A DNA stretch of 64,000 nucleotides from Methylobacterium phyllostachyos (GCF_900103445.1 NZ_FNHS01000007.1:186001-250000); one strand, 5' to 3'. Counted from the first letter of the stretch, positions 53,377-62,418 are shown. Numbers and translations: made by a program. The notes: generated from the sequence alone by a model not told the origin.

Positions 53377-54363
53377 TTGGCCGGACACGACCATTCGCAC
53401 GGCGGCCACGATCACGCGGGCCATTCCCACGGTGGCCACTCTCATGGCGGGCCCGGCGGCCACGTCCATGCGCCAAAAAACTTCGGGCCGGCCTTCGCGA
53501 TCGGCATCGCGCTCAACACCGTCTTCGTGGTGGTGGAGGCGATCTACGGCTATCTTGGCAACTCCATGTCGCTTGTGGCCGATGCGGGCCACAACCTGTC
53601 GGACGTTCTGGGCCTTGTGGCCGCCTGGGTCGCCGCGATCCTCGTGCGCCGGCAGGCCACCGCGCGCTTCACCTACGGCTATCGCGGCTCCTCGATCCTG
53701 GCCGCCCTGTTCAACGCCGTGTTCCTGCTGATCGCCATGGGAGCGGTGATCTGGGAGGCTCTGGTCCGGCTCGTCCATCCCGAGCCCGTGGCCGGCACCA
53801 CCGTGATGGTGGTAGCCGCCATCGGGATCCTGGTGAACGGCATCACCGCGTGGCTGTTCGCCAGCGGCGCCAAGGGCGACATCAACATCCGCGGCGCCTT
53901 CCTGCACATGGCGGCCGATGCCGCGGTCTCGGCCGGGGTGGTGATCGCCGGCCTGGTGATCCAGCTTACCGGCCTCGTCTGGCTCGATCCGGCCGTCAGC
54001 CTCGTGGTCGCCGGCCTCGTGGTCTGGGCGACCTGGGGGCTCCTGCGCGACAGCGTGGCGATGTCGCTCGACGCGGTGCCGTCGGAGATCTCCCCTGAGG
54101 CGGTGACCGGCTTCCTGCGCGAACGGCCCGGCGTCGCCGACCTCCACGACCTGCACATCTGGCCGATGAGCACCACCAGCGTCGCCCTGACGGTCCATCT
54201 CGTGATGCAGGAGGGCCATCAGACCCATCGCGTGCCCGACAACGGGTTCCTGACCGAGACCGCCGAGGGGCTGCGCGCGCGCTTCGGCATCGTCCACGCC
54301 ACGATGCAGATCGAGGAGGCCGGCGGCCCAGCCTGCCGGCTCGCACAGGATTGCGCGGCGTGA
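53377..54363 (+). CDS. cation diffusion facilitator, CzcD/ZitB-like zinc exporter
   Basis: The 328-residue protein begins at TTG 53377 behind a strong AAGGGGGAG. The N-terminus is very His-rich (GHDHSHGGHDHAGHSHGG). Six helices follow, with the two CDF metal-site motifs SLVADAGHNLSDVLG and RGAFLHMAADAAVSAG, and then the cytoplasmic domain with ADLHDLHIWPMSTTSVAL. The H-D/H-D type site favours zinc. It overlaps aroE by four bases (GTGA), so it is translationally coupled to shikimate dehydrogenase, an odd pairing that suggests insertion into the maf-aroE operon. It is distinct from the dmeF gene at 19-20 kb. Confidence 0.92.
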   Translation: MAGHDHSHGGHDHAGHSHGGHSHGGPGGHVHAPKNFGPAFAIGIALNTVFVVVEAIYGYLGNSMSLVADAGHNLSDVLGLVAAWVAAILVRRQATARFTYGYRGSSILAALFNAVFLLIAMGAVIWEALVRLVHPEPVAGTTVMVVAAIGILVNGITAWLFASGAKGDINIRGAFLHMAADAAVSAGVVIAGLVIQLTGLVWLDPAVSLVVAGLVVWATWGLLRDSVAMSLDAVPSEISPEAVTGFLRERPGVADLHDLHIWPMSTTSVALTVHLVMQEGHQTHRVPDNGFLTETAEGLRARFGIVHATMQIEEAGGPACRLAQDCAA

Positions 54364-55220
54364 CCACCGGAACCCCCCGCGCCTTCGTGGTCGGCCACCC
54401 GATCGCCCATTCGCGCTCGCCCCTGATCCACGGCCACTGGCTCGCCGAGCACGGGATTGCCGGTTCCTACGAGCGCCTCGACGTGACCCCGGAGGCTTTT
54501 CCGGAGTTCATCCGGGCGCTGCTGGATTCGGGCTTCCGGGGCGGCAACGTCACGATCCCCCACAAGGAGGCGGCCTGCGCGCTCGCCGATACCCTGACGC
54601 CGCGGGCGCAAAAGATCGGCGCGGTGAACACCCTGGTGGTCGAGCCCGACGGGCGGATCCGCGGCGACAACACTGATGCCCCAGGCTTCTGCGCGCATCT
54701 CGATCACAGCCTGGGGGCAGATTGGCCTGCGCGCGGCAACGGCACCGCCGTGGTGCTGGGCGCAGGCGGCGCGGCGCGGGCGATCGTGGTCGGGCTGGCC
54801 GAGCGGGGGATGCGGCGCATCCGCGTCGCCAACCGCACCCCGGCCCGGGCCGAGGCGGTGGCGGCGCTGGCCCCCGGCATCGCCGACGCCCTCGCCTGGG
54901 ACGACCTGCCGGCAGCGCTCGCCGAGGCCGGGCTCCTCGTCAACACCACCTCGCTCGGCATGAAGGGCCAGCCGCCCCTCGAAATCGACCTCGCGCGCCT
55001 GCCGCCGGGAGCCGCGGTGGCCGACATCGTCTATGCGCCGCTCGAAACCGATCTCCTGGCGGCGGCGCGCCGCCGGGGGCTCGACGCCGTGGACGGGCTC
55101 GGCATGCTGCTGCATCAGGCGGTGCCGGGCTTCGCGGCGTGGTTCGGGCCCCGCCCGGCCGTCACCCCCGCATTGCGCGACCGGATCGTGGCGGATCTCG
55201 CCCCGAATCCGGCCTCATGA
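54360..55220 (+). CDS. aroE: shikimate dehydrogenase
   Basis: The 286-residue protein is started at GTG 54360 (TTGTPRAFVVGHPIAHSRSP). It has the substrate motif SRSPLIH, catalytic Lys in GGNVTIPHKEAA, Asp in RGDNTDAPGF, and the NADP fold VVLGAGGAARAIV with VANRTPARAEA. It reduces 3-dehydroshikimate in aromatic amino acid synthesis. Its stop overlaps the coaE ATG (ATGA). Confidence 0.95.
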   Translation: MTTGTPRAFVVGHPIAHSRSPLIHGHWLAEHGIAGSYERLDVTPEAFPEFIRALLDSGFRGGNVTIPHKEAACALADTLTPRAQKIGAVNTLVVEPDGRIRGDNTDAPGFCAHLDHSLGADWPARGNGTAVVLGAGGAARAIVVGLAERGMRRIRVANRTPARAEAVAALAPGIADALAWDDLPAALAEAGLLVNTTSLGMKGQPPLEIDLARLPPGAAVADIVYAPLETDLLAAARRRGLDAVDGLGMLLHQAVPGFAAWFGPRPAVTPALRDRIVADLAPNPAS

Positions 55221-55855
55221 AGCCGAGGGCCGGGTCCGGACCGATCGTGCTCGGGCTCACCGGCTCGATCGGCATGGGCAAATCGGCCACCGCGGCTTTG
55301 TTCGCCAAGCGGGGCGTCCCGGTCCACGACGCGGATGCCGCCGTCCATGCGCTCTATGGACCGGGGGGCGCGGCCGCGGCGGCGATCGGGGCGGCTTTTC
55401 CCGGCGTGCTCGATGCGGAAGGCGGCGTCGACCGGACGCGCCTGCGCGCGGCGGTGCTCGACGCGCCCGACCGGATGGCGGCGCTCGAACAGATCGTCCA
55501 CCCGCTGGTCCGGGCGGCCAGCACGGATTTCCTCGCCCGGCATGCGGACGCGCCGCTCGTCGTCCTCGACATCCCCCTCCTCTACGAGACCAGCGGCGAG
55601 GGCCGCTGCGACGCGGTCGCGGTGGTGAGCGCGCCGCCCGAGGTTCAGCGGGCCCGGGTGCTGGCCCGCCCCGGCATGACCGAGGCCGCCTTCACGGCGA
55701 TCCTGGCCAAGCAGATGCCCGATGCCGAGAAGCGGGCGCGGGCGGATTTCATCATCGACACGAGCCGAGGCTTTCCTGCGGCCGAGGCCGAGGTGGCGCG
55801 GATCGTCGCCCAGCTGACGGAGGGCCGTGCGCCGCCGCACCCGCCGAACGGATGA
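55217..55855 (+). CDS. coaE: dephospho-CoA kinase
   Basis: The 212-residue protein has the P-loop LGLTGSIGMGKSATA near the N-terminus, VHDADAAVHALY, VLDIPLLYETSGEGRCD and the lid region RPGMTEAAFTAIL. It performs the last step of coenzyme A synthesis. It is translationally coupled to aroE; dnaQ follows after a small inserted gene, the conserved aroE-coaE-dnaQ order. Confidence 0.95.
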   Translation: MKPRAGSGPIVLGLTGSIGMGKSATAALFAKRGVPVHDADAAVHALYGPGGAAAAAIGAAFPGVLDAEGGVDRTRLRAAVLDAPDRMAALEQIVHPLVRAASTDFLARHADAPLVVLDIPLLYETSGEGRCDAVAVVSAPPEVQRARVLARPGMTEAAFTAILAKQMPDAEKRARADFIIDTSRGFPAAEAEVARIVAQLTEGRAPPHPPNG

Positions 55856-55924
55856 CGCGGCCACGCGGTTGCACGTCTGCGGTTGTGGTTTTCGGGGGAG
55901 CGGACCAATCGCAAGGTGGATGCG

Positions 55925-56134
55925 ATGACGTGGCGTTTCGATGGAATTGGTCGAACCGGCTTCACCTGCGTCCTGGCGGCGGCGACCCTTTTCGGCCCCG
56001 TACCGGCACAGGCTCAGTACGCCGCCTCCTGTCCGCCACCAAAAAAGTTCGCTGCCGGCGCCTGCGTCATCGCCTGCCCGGCCGGCTACGAGGATCAGGG
56101 CCACGTCTGCGTCTACCGCAACACCTCACGGTAG
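55925..56134 (+). CDS. small secreted cysteine-containing hypothetical protein
   Basis: The 69-residue protein has a signal peptide (FTCVLAAATLFGPVPAQA). A mature part of about 35 residues has cysteines spaced SCPPPKKF-ACVIACPAGYEDQGHVCVY, resembling a small disulfide-stabilised domain. The function is unknown. The start ATG 55925 is used; the longer frame to 55883 lacks a signal-like n-region. It lies between coaE and dnaQ. Confidence 0.6.
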   Translation: MTWRFDGIGRTGFTCVLAAATLFGPVPAQAQYAASCPPPKKFAAGACVIACPAGYEDQGHVCVYRNTSR

Positions 56135-56206
56135 GGGGCACCGGAGCTTAACCGTGAGAGCCTATCAGGCTAAGGCTCTGCCCCTTGTCTGCGAGCCGCG
56201 AAACCC

Positions 56207-56929
56207 ATGCTGCGCGAGATCGTCCTCGACACCGAGACCACCGGCACGGAAGCCAAGGGCGGTGACCGGCTGATCGAGATCGGCGCCGTCGAGCTCCTCA
56301 ACCACATCCCCACGGGCCGGACCTTCCACCGCTACTGCAACCCGCAGCGGGCGGTCTCCGAAGGCGCGTTCAACGTCCACGGCCTGTCGGACGCGTTCCT
56401 CGCCGACAAGCCGGTCTTCGCCGAGATCGTCGGCGAACTCCTGGAGTTCCTCGGCGACGGGCGGCTCGTGATCCACAACGCGCCCTTCGACGTCGGCTTC
56501 CTCAACATGGAATACGCGCGGCTCGGCGACCGCGCCCCGCCCCCGATCCGGCTGGAGGACGTGGTCGACACCTTGCCGATGGCCAGGCGCAAGCACCCGG
56601 GGGCGGCCAACAACCTCGACGCCCTCTGCGCCCGCTACGGCATCGACAACACGAAGCGCACCAAGCACGGGGCGCTGCTCGACGCCCAGATCCTGGCTGA
56701 GGTCTATGTCGAGCTGCTCGGCGGCAAGCAGACCAGCCTCGGACTGACGGCGGTGGAGGCGGCGGCTCCTCTCGCCGGACCGCTCGCCCAGCAGGGCGCC
56801 GTCGCGGCGCCCCGGCCATACCGGAGCCGGCTGACCGAAGCGGAGCGCGCCCGCCACGAGGCCTTCCGGGCGAGCCTCGGTCCCGCCGCGATCTGGGCCG
56901 AGTATATCGGGACGGACGAGCCAGCCTGA
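56207..56929 (+). CDS. dnaQ: DNA polymerase III epsilon subunit (3'-5' proofreading exonuclease)
   Basis: The 240-residue protein has DEDD exonuclease motifs: EIVLDTETTGT (Exo I Asp and Glu), HNAPFDVGFLNMEY (Exo II Asp) and KHGALLDAQILAEVY (Exo III His and Asp). The C-terminal segment that tethers epsilon to the polymerase alpha subunit follows, ending WAEYIGTDEPA. It has normal length and its conserved place after coaE. Confidence 0.96.
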   Translation: MLREIVLDTETTGTEAKGGDRLIEIGAVELLNHIPTGRTFHRYCNPQRAVSEGAFNVHGLSDAFLADKPVFAEIVGELLEFLGDGRLVIHNAPFDVGFLNMEYARLGDRAPPPIRLEDVVDTLPMARRKHPGAANNLDALCARYGIDNTKRTKHGALLDAQILAEVYVELLGGKQTSLGLTAVEAAAPLAGPLAQQGAVAAPRPYRSRLTEAERARHEAFRASLGPAAIWAEYIGTDEPA

Positions 56930-57039
56930 GGCGACCGGCTGATCTGCGTTCGCGGGGTGTTGCGGCGCAGCAGAGCGGCGTTTATTGCAACGCACAATTC
57001 GAGGTCTGAGTCCCGCCGGTCCGGTGGGGAGGATGGTCC

Positions 57040-58302
57040 ATGCTGTGGCGTTGGCGTGCAGGCCCCGGCCGCGACAGGAATGCTGAGGCAGCGAGGCGCG
57101 CACGCATGACCGACGATCTCGGCAGCCGCAACGACGGGCACACCCGTGGCCCCGGCAGCTCGCCCTTCGCCGCCATGATCGAGGCGACCCGTCTCACCGG
57201 CCTCGGCCGCCTGGACGAGGCCACCGCTCTGATCCAGCGGAGCTTCGGCGTCCCGGACGCCGCCCCGCCGCGCCCGGCCGACACGCCTCCCCGCCGCGAT
57301 GGAGCCACGGACGAGGCCGGCACGCGGGTGCGCGAGGTGGTCGGTCAGGTCGTGCGCGGCCTTGCGCCCGTGCTGAAGGGACTGGGCAAGCCCCTGCGGC
57401 AGCCTGCGGCCACCCCCGATCGTCCCGGCACCCGGGCGAGCAGCTTCGTGTCCCTGAGCCATGCGGTGGCCGCCGGCAGCCGCGACTACAAGCTGTTCAT
57501 CCCCAGCCGTCCTGACGACCCGGCGCCGCTCGTCGTCATGCTGCACGGCTGCACCCAGAACCCGGACGACTTCGCCGCCGGCACCGGCATGAATGCCCTG
57601 GCCGAGCGCGCGGGCGTGTTCGTCGCCTACCCGGCGCAGAGCCGGCAGGCCCATGCCCAGCGCTGCTGGAATTGGTACGATCCCCGCGATCAGGCCCGCG
57701 GATCGGGCGAGCCGGCGATCATCGCGGGCCTCACCCGTGCCATCATGGCCGAACACCCGATCGACCCGGCCCGGGTCTACATCGCAGGGCTTTCGGCGGG
57801 GGGCGCGGCCGCCCTCAACATCGCCCGAGCCTATCCGGACCTCTACGCCGCCGTAGGCGTGCATTCGGGCCTCGCGGCCGGCTGCGCCCGCGACCTCGGC
57901 TCGGCGCTGATGGCCATGCAGGTCGGAGCACCGGGCCTCGGCACGGTGACGCCGTTCGGGGCGCCCGCCGCGGCGACCCGCGTGCCCACGATCATCTTCC
58001 ACGGCGAGGACGACGGTACGGTGAGCGTGCGCAACGCCGATCAGGTCCTGGCGCAGGCCGATGTCGCGGGGCTGACCGCGCGGTCCGAGACGATCGAGGG
58101 CCGCGGCCACCCTTTCACCCGCACCCGCTATCGGGATTCGTCCGGCCGGGTGGTGGTGGAGGATTGGCGGGTGCGCGGCGCCGGCCACGCGTGGTCGGGC
58201 GGCCACCCCGAGGGCAGCTACACGGACCGCGACGGCCCCGATGCCTCCCGGGCGATGCTCGACTTCTTCGCCGAGCACCGCCTCGGCCCGAAACACCGGT
58301 AA
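57040..58302 (+). CDS. PHB depolymerase family esterase
   Basis: In the 420-residue protein, residues about 1-130 are a low-conservation, partly helical lead without a signal peptide. The alpha/beta hydrolase domain follows: LVVMLHGCTQNPDDFA (oxyanion region), the nucleophile elbow IAGLSAGGAAALN, VHSGLAAG, Asp in IIFHGEDDGTVS and His in GAGHAWSGG. This is the PHB depolymerase / LpqC-like esterase family, which cleaves poly- or oligo-hydroxybutyrate and other esters. The start ATG 57040 has GGGGAGGA upstream; ATG 57106 is an alternative. Confidence 0.9.
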   Translation: MLWRWRAGPGRDRNAEAARRARMTDDLGSRNDGHTRGPGSSPFAAMIEATRLTGLGRLDEATALIQRSFGVPDAAPPRPADTPPRRDGATDEAGTRVREVVGQVVRGLAPVLKGLGKPLRQPAATPDRPGTRASSFVSLSHAVAAGSRDYKLFIPSRPDDPAPLVVMLHGCTQNPDDFAAGTGMNALAERAGVFVAYPAQSRQAHAQRCWNWYDPRDQARGSGEPAIIAGLTRAIMAEHPIDPARVYIAGLSAGGAAALNIARAYPDLYAAVGVHSGLAAGCARDLGSALMAMQVGAPGLGTVTPFGAPAAATRVPTIIFHGEDDGTVSVRNADQVLAQADVAGLTARSETIEGRGHPFTRTRYRDSSGRVVVEDWRVRGAGHAWSGGHPEGSYTDRDGPDASRAMLDFFAEHRLGPKHR

Positions 58303-58431
58303 CGGGTTTCCAAAGGGCGAGCCCTTTGGCGGGGTATCGGGGCGGAGCCCTGATGTGTAGCCACGGTCGCCGAACGCGGGGCGCTGCCCTGCACCCGCAA
58401 AAGGTCCCGGACCTTTTGAAACCAGGACTGT
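58303..58431. repeat. mosaic hairpin repeat (inverted orientation)
   Basis: CCAAAGGGCGAGCCCTTTGG, GGGCGGAGCCC-like and AAAAGGTCCCGGACCTTTT hairpins occur in the reverse order to the copies at 19058, 40553 and 47835. It lies between two genes reading the same way and may end the esterase transcript. Confidence 0.8.
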
Positions 58432-58433
58432 CC

Positions 58434-59324
58434 ATGACCGCCATCCCGACCCTGAACGGCCTCGGCGACATCGCCGATCGGTACGACCTGATCCTCTGCG
58501 ATGTCTGGGGCGTGCTGCACGACGGTCAGAAGGCCCATGGGCCCGCGGGCGAGGCGCTGATTCGCTTCCGGGGTCTGCCGGGGCCGCGGCCGCGCCGGGT
58601 GGTGCTGGTCTCGAACGCGCCGCGGCCCGGGGACGGCGTGGGGCGGATCCTCGACCGGTTCGGCGTGCCGCGGGAGGCCTATGACGCGATCCTCACCTCG
58701 GGCGACCTCACCCGCGGCCTGATCGCGGCGCGGCCCGGCGCCCGGATCCGCCATATCGGGCCGGAGCGGGACCTCGGCATCTTCCAGGGCCTCGACCTCA
58801 GCCTCGTGCCGGAGGAGGAGGCGGACCTCGTGGTCTGCACCGGCCTGTTCGACGACCGCAGCGAGACCGCCGACGATTACCGGCCGGAGCTGACGCGGCT
58901 CGCCGCCCGCGGGCTGACGATGATCTGCGCCAATCCCGACCTCGTGGTGGAGAGCGGCAACCGGCTGATCCCCTGCGCGGGCCTGCTGGCGGCGGCCTAT
59001 GCGGAGATCGGCGGCCCGGTGGTCTATGCCGGCAAGCCGCACCGGCCGGTCTACGAGGCGGCGCTCGCCAAGGACCGTGATCTGGGCGGCGACCTCTCCG
59101 GCGCCCCGGTCGATGCGGCCCGGGTCCTGGCGATCGGCGACGCGATCCGCACCGACATCGCGGGCGCACGCGGATTCGGCATCGCGAGCCTGCTGGTCGC
59201 CCGGGGCATCCACGCGGAGGAACTCGGCGTCACGGCCGAGCACCACCGGCTCGGCGACGTGGCGGATTGGCTCGGCCGGCAGGCGGTGCATCCCGACGCG
59301 GTGATCGAGCGGCTGCGCTGGTAG
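58434..59324 (+). CDS. HAD-superfamily IIA hydrolase
   Basis: The 296-residue protein has HAD motif I in ILCDVWGVLHDGQKA, VVLVSNAPRP as motif II, YAGKPHRPVYEAAL with the motif III Lys, and the motif IV acidic residues in LAIGDAIRTDIAGA. The DVWGVLHDG form belongs to the NagD-like TIGR01459 subgroup of alphaproteobacteria. It is probably a sugar- or nucleotide-phosphatase; the substrate is unknown. The ATG lies two bases after the repeat. Confidence 0.9.
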   Translation: MTAIPTLNGLGDIADRYDLILCDVWGVLHDGQKAHGPAGEALIRFRGLPGPRPRRVVLVSNAPRPGDGVGRILDRFGVPREAYDAILTSGDLTRGLIAARPGARIRHIGPERDLGIFQGLDLSLVPEEEADLVVCTGLFDDRSETADDYRPELTRLAARGLTMICANPDLVVESGNRLIPCAGLLAAAYAEIGGPVVYAGKPHRPVYEAALAKDRDLGGDLSGAPVDAARVLAIGDAIRTDIAGARGFGIASLLVARGIHAEELGVTAEHHRLGDVADWLGRQAVHPDAVIERLRW

Positions 59325-59449
59325 GACGGTACGCCGCGCGGCAGCCTGCTGCGACACCGGTCCTTCGAAACAATCCCGTCCAAGTCCCATTGGAGAGGCG
59401 CTGCAGCGTTCGCGTGCAGACACTTCATCCATATGACAGCGGGATTTCG

Positions 59450-60202
59450 ATGACGCCCCAATTCTGGTTGTGGCTGGGTTTTGCAGGCATGGCGGCGGGA
59501 GCTGCCGCGATCCTGTTCCTGGCCAAGCGGCGGACTCCCGCCGAAGAGGCCGACGGGATCATCCACGGGATCGTGCCGATCATCGCGGCCTGTTCGTACT
59601 TCGCCATGGCCACGGGCCAGGGGAGCGTCGTCCTGCCCGCCGGTCCCGATGCCGCGGAGGCCGCGCGCCAGTTCTACTTCGCCCGCTACATCGATTGGAC
59701 GTTCACCACGCCCCTGCTGCTCGTGGGCCTCGCCCGCACCGCGATGCATTCCGGTTTGCGCCGGCCGGCCGTGGTCTGGGGGCTGGTCGGCTCCGACCTG
59801 ATCATGATCGTGACGGCCTTCGCGTTCGGCCTGTCCGACGTCGCCGCGGTGAAGTGGACGTGGTTCGCCATCTCGTGCGGCGCCTTCCTGGCGGTGTTCT
59901 ACGGGATCTTCGTGCAGTTGCGGGAGGAGAACGCCACGGAGCGGGCCGACGTGCGCAAGGCCTTCCTGCGCAATGCCGTATTCCTGACCGGTGTCTGGTG
60001 CGGCTACCCCATCGTGCTGCTCCTCGGTCAGGATGGCCTCGGCCTCCTATCGCCGACCGTCGCCCTGGCGGTGATCGCGATCCTCGATCTGACCGCCAAG
60101 GTCGTCTACGGCATCATGGCGACCCTCGAGACGACCCGCGCGGTCGATCGCGACCTCAAGGAACGGCCCGTCACCGCCTCGCCGCTGCGCCGGGCGGCCT
60201 GA
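59450..60202 (+). CDS. microbial rhodopsin with D-T-G motif, probable light-driven proton pump
   Basis: The 250-residue protein has seven membrane helices. Helix C reads RYIDWTFTTPLLLVGLAR. Asp82 is the proton acceptor and Thr86 is conserved, but the cytoplasmic donor position (Asp96 in bacteriorhodopsin, Glu108 in proteorhodopsin) is Gly93. Helix G has ILDLTAKVVYG, with the counter-ion Asp213 and retinal Schiff-base Lys217. Leu90 is at the spectral tuning position, which predicts green rather than blue absorption. The proteorhodopsin helix-B His is absent. Outward proton pumping with slow reprotonation is inferred. The Blh-type dioxygenase gene starts 5 bases downstream, making retinal. Confidence 0.94.
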   Translation: MTPQFWLWLGFAGMAAGAAAILFLAKRRTPAEEADGIIHGIVPIIAACSYFAMATGQGSVVLPAGPDAAEAARQFYFARYIDWTFTTPLLLVGLARTAMHSGLRRPAVVWGLVGSDLIMIVTAFAFGLSDVAAVKWTWFAISCGAFLAVFYGIFVQLREENATERADVRKAFLRNAVFLTGVWCGYPIVLLLGQDGLGLLSPTVALAVIAILDLTAKVVYGIMATLETTRAVDRDLKERPVTASPLRRAA

Positions 60203-60207
60203 AGCCG

Positions 60208-61146
60208 ATGGCGGCGCGCGCCTCCGTCTCCCGTCCCGGGATCGCGGTCGGCGTGCGCCGCGCCCGCATCCGCTCGTCGGGGACTCAAATCCTGCAAGGG
60301 GCGGCCGGCTTGGTTGGGCTCGGGCTGGTCGCCTCTTCCGGCCTGCCGCGCGACGCCGCCTGGCTGGTGGCGCTGACGGCGGTGATCGGTCTCGGGGTTC
60401 CCCACGGGGCCCTGGACGGCGCGGTGGCGGCACCCCTGCTGCGTCCGCGCTGGGGGCGGGCGTGGTTTCCGGTCTTCGCGGTCCCGTATCTGGGGCTCGC
60501 GGGCGCTGTGCTCCTGGCGTGGCAGCTCGCCCCCCTGGCCACCCTGGCGGCGTTCCTGGCCATCTCGGTATTGCATTTCGGCACGGAGGATGCCGGATCC
60601 GGCCGACCGTTCGAAGCCCTCGTGCGCGGGGGCCTGCCGGTCGCCCTGCCGGCGCTGCTGCACCCGGCGGCAACGGCGCGCGTCTTCGCGGTCGTCGCCC
60701 GCGTGCCGATGCCGGAACTCCCCGGCTGGTGGTCGGCGGCCGCTTGGCTCTGGCTTGCCTTGGCGGCGGCCTGGCTTCTGGTCGGCCGGCCGCGGCCGGC
60801 GGTGCTCGCCGAGATGGCCGTCCTGGCGGCGGCCTTCCTGGCGCTGCCGCCGCTCACGGCCTTCACCCTGTACTTCATCGGCCTCCACGCGCCCCGGCAC
60901 ATGCGGGCGCTGGTGCGCGATCCGATGAAGGCCCCGGGCGTCGACACGATGCCGCGAGCCGTCCGGGCCGCGCTGCCGATCTTCGCCCTGACCCTCGGCC
61001 TGGGCGCCGGACTCTGGCCGCTCTACGCCGCTGGCGCGCCGGATGCGGTGGCCAACCTCCTGACCGTGACGCTCCGGATGCTGTCCGCCCTGACGGTTCC
61101 CCACATCCTGCTCGATCACCTCGCGGCCCGGTCGTCGCGCCCATGA
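60208..61146 (+). CDS. blh: Brp/Blh family beta-carotene 15,15'-dioxygenase
   Basis: The 312-residue membrane protein has about eight helices. The conserved histidines that hold the catalytic iron are in GVPHGALDGAV, SVLHFGTEDAG, IGLHAPRHMRAL and TVPHILLDHLA. Blh/Brp cleaves beta-carotene into two retinal molecules. It follows the rhodopsin gene with a 5-base gap, so the two form a self-sufficient opsin plus chromophore unit, given that the host makes beta-carotene. The start ATG 60208 fits the spacing. Confidence 0.93.
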   Translation: MAARASVSRPGIAVGVRRARIRSSGTQILQGAAGLVGLGLVASSGLPRDAAWLVALTAVIGLGVPHGALDGAVAAPLLRPRWGRAWFPVFAVPYLGLAGAVLLAWQLAPLATLAAFLAISVLHFGTEDAGSGRPFEALVRGGLPVALPALLHPAATARVFAVVARVPMPELPGWWSAAAWLWLALAAAWLLVGRPRPAVLAEMAVLAAAFLALPPLTAFTLYFIGLHAPRHMRALVRDPMKAPGVDTMPRAVRAALPIFALTLGLGAGLWPLYAAGAPDAVANLLTVTLRMLSALTVPHILLDHLAARSSRP

Positions 61147-61255
61147 CCGCGACGGTCCGGAGGCCATGTCGGCCGAACCGTCGCCCGCTCGCCATCCGCG
61201 CTGGACAAACGACCGGTTGCCCCGCACCCACGTTCGGTTTCGGGAGCCGCGCTCT

Positions 61256-62080
61256 ATGACCGTCCCCATCTCGGCCGCCGCCCATGCCCGGACCATCCTG
61301 GCTGCGCACGAGCATCGCCGGCCGATCGCGCCGCTGACCGGCTGGGATCCGACCCTCGACCTGCCGGCTGCCTACCGGGTGGCCGCGGAGGTGCGCCGCC
61401 TGCGCGTCGCCCGGGGCGAGCGGACGGTCGGCCGCAAGATCGGCTTCACCAACACGACCCTCTGGGACCGGTACGGCGTCCGGGCGCCGATCTGGGGCGA
61501 CATCTACGACACGACCCTGTGCGATCGCGCCGCGCTAGCCGGCCCCGTGGCGCTCGCCGCGTTCGTCGAACCGCGCATTGAGCCGGAGATCGTGTTCGGA
61601 CTCGCCCGCGCCCCGGAACCCGGCATGGACGCAGCTGCCCTGATCGGATGCGTCGCCTGGGCGGCCGCCGGATTCGAGATCGTGCAGTCCCTCTATCCCG
61701 GCTGGCGCTTCACGGCCCCCGACACGGTCGCCGCCTTCGGGCTGCACGGGCTGCTGGTCGTCGGCGAACGGGTGCCGATCATTGCGGCGGAGCGGCCGAC
61801 CTGGATCGGCCGGCTCGAACGGTTCTCGGTCGATCTCCTGCGGGATGGGGCGCTCGCCGAACGGGGCAGCGGCCGGAACGTGATGGGCAAAGGCCCGCTC
61901 GCCGCCCTCAGTCACCTCGTCGATGTGCTGGCTAACGATCCGCCCTCCCCGCCCCTCGCGGCCGGCGAGATCATCACGACCGGCACCCTGACCGACGCGT
62001 TGCCGGTGGCGCTCGGTCAGCGCTGGCAGGCCCGGATCGACGGGTTGCCGCTGCCCGATCTCGACCTCACCGTGATCTGA
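61256..62080 (+). CDS. 2-keto-4-pentenoate hydratase family protein (MhpD-like)
   Basis: In the 274-residue protein, GRKIGFTNTTLWDRYGVRAPIWG, VEPRIEPEIVFGLA (metal-binding Glu residues) and AAGFEIVQSLYPGW are typical of the MhpD/fumarylacetoacetase-like fold. It hydrates 2-oxopent-4-enoate-type intermediates of aromatic degradation or acts as a related 4-oxalocrotonate decarboxylase. No other degradation gene is nearby. The start ATG 61256 (MTVPISAAAHAR) was chosen by family alignment. Confidence 0.86.
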   Translation: MTVPISAAAHARTILAAHEHRRPIAPLTGWDPTLDLPAAYRVAAEVRRLRVARGERTVGRKIGFTNTTLWDRYGVRAPIWGDIYDTTLCDRAALAGPVALAAFVEPRIEPEIVFGLARAPEPGMDAAALIGCVAWAAAGFEIVQSLYPGWRFTAPDTVAAFGLHGLLVVGERVPIIAAERPTWIGRLERFSVDLLRDGALAERGSGRNVMGKGPLAALSHLVDVLANDPPSPPLAAGEIITTGTLTDALPVALGQRWQARIDGLPLPDLDLTVI

Positions 62081-62181
62081 GGCGGGCGGCAGGGATTATC
62101 GGGGGATCGCGCGATGGATCATGCGCCGGCCCCGGGGTCCAGGTCTTGGCGCTGTCAAGTTGCCATGCCACATCCAAGAGC

Positions 62182-62418
62182 ATGCCTGGTCGCGCGCGGA
62201 GACGCTACACCACCTTCCTGGTCGCCGTGACGCCGGAGCGCACCCGCAAGGCGCCGCGCCCGGTGGTCTACGCCGTGATGAAACCCAATGCCGAGGAGGC
62301 CCTGGACGCCGTCCGCGGCCTCGCCGAACCCCAGGCCGACGTCGCTTTGGTCGGCGGGCTCTCCACCCGGATCGCCAAGGCGCTCAAGCTGAAGCCCGAC
62401 GAGCCGCGCGCGGTGTGA
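62182..62418 (+). CDS. small hypothetical protein
   Basis: The 78-residue protein is basic at the start (MPGRARRRYTTFLVAVTPERTRK). A compact region follows, VVYAVMKPNAEEALDAVRG and ADVALVGGLSTRIAKALKL, that reads like an alternating strand-helix domain. No family is recognised. ATG 62146 is a longer alternative start. Confidence 0.5.
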   Translation: MPGRARRRYTTFLVAVTPERTRKAPRPVVYAVMKPNAEEALDAVRGLAEPQADVALVGGLSTRIAKALKLKPDEPRAV

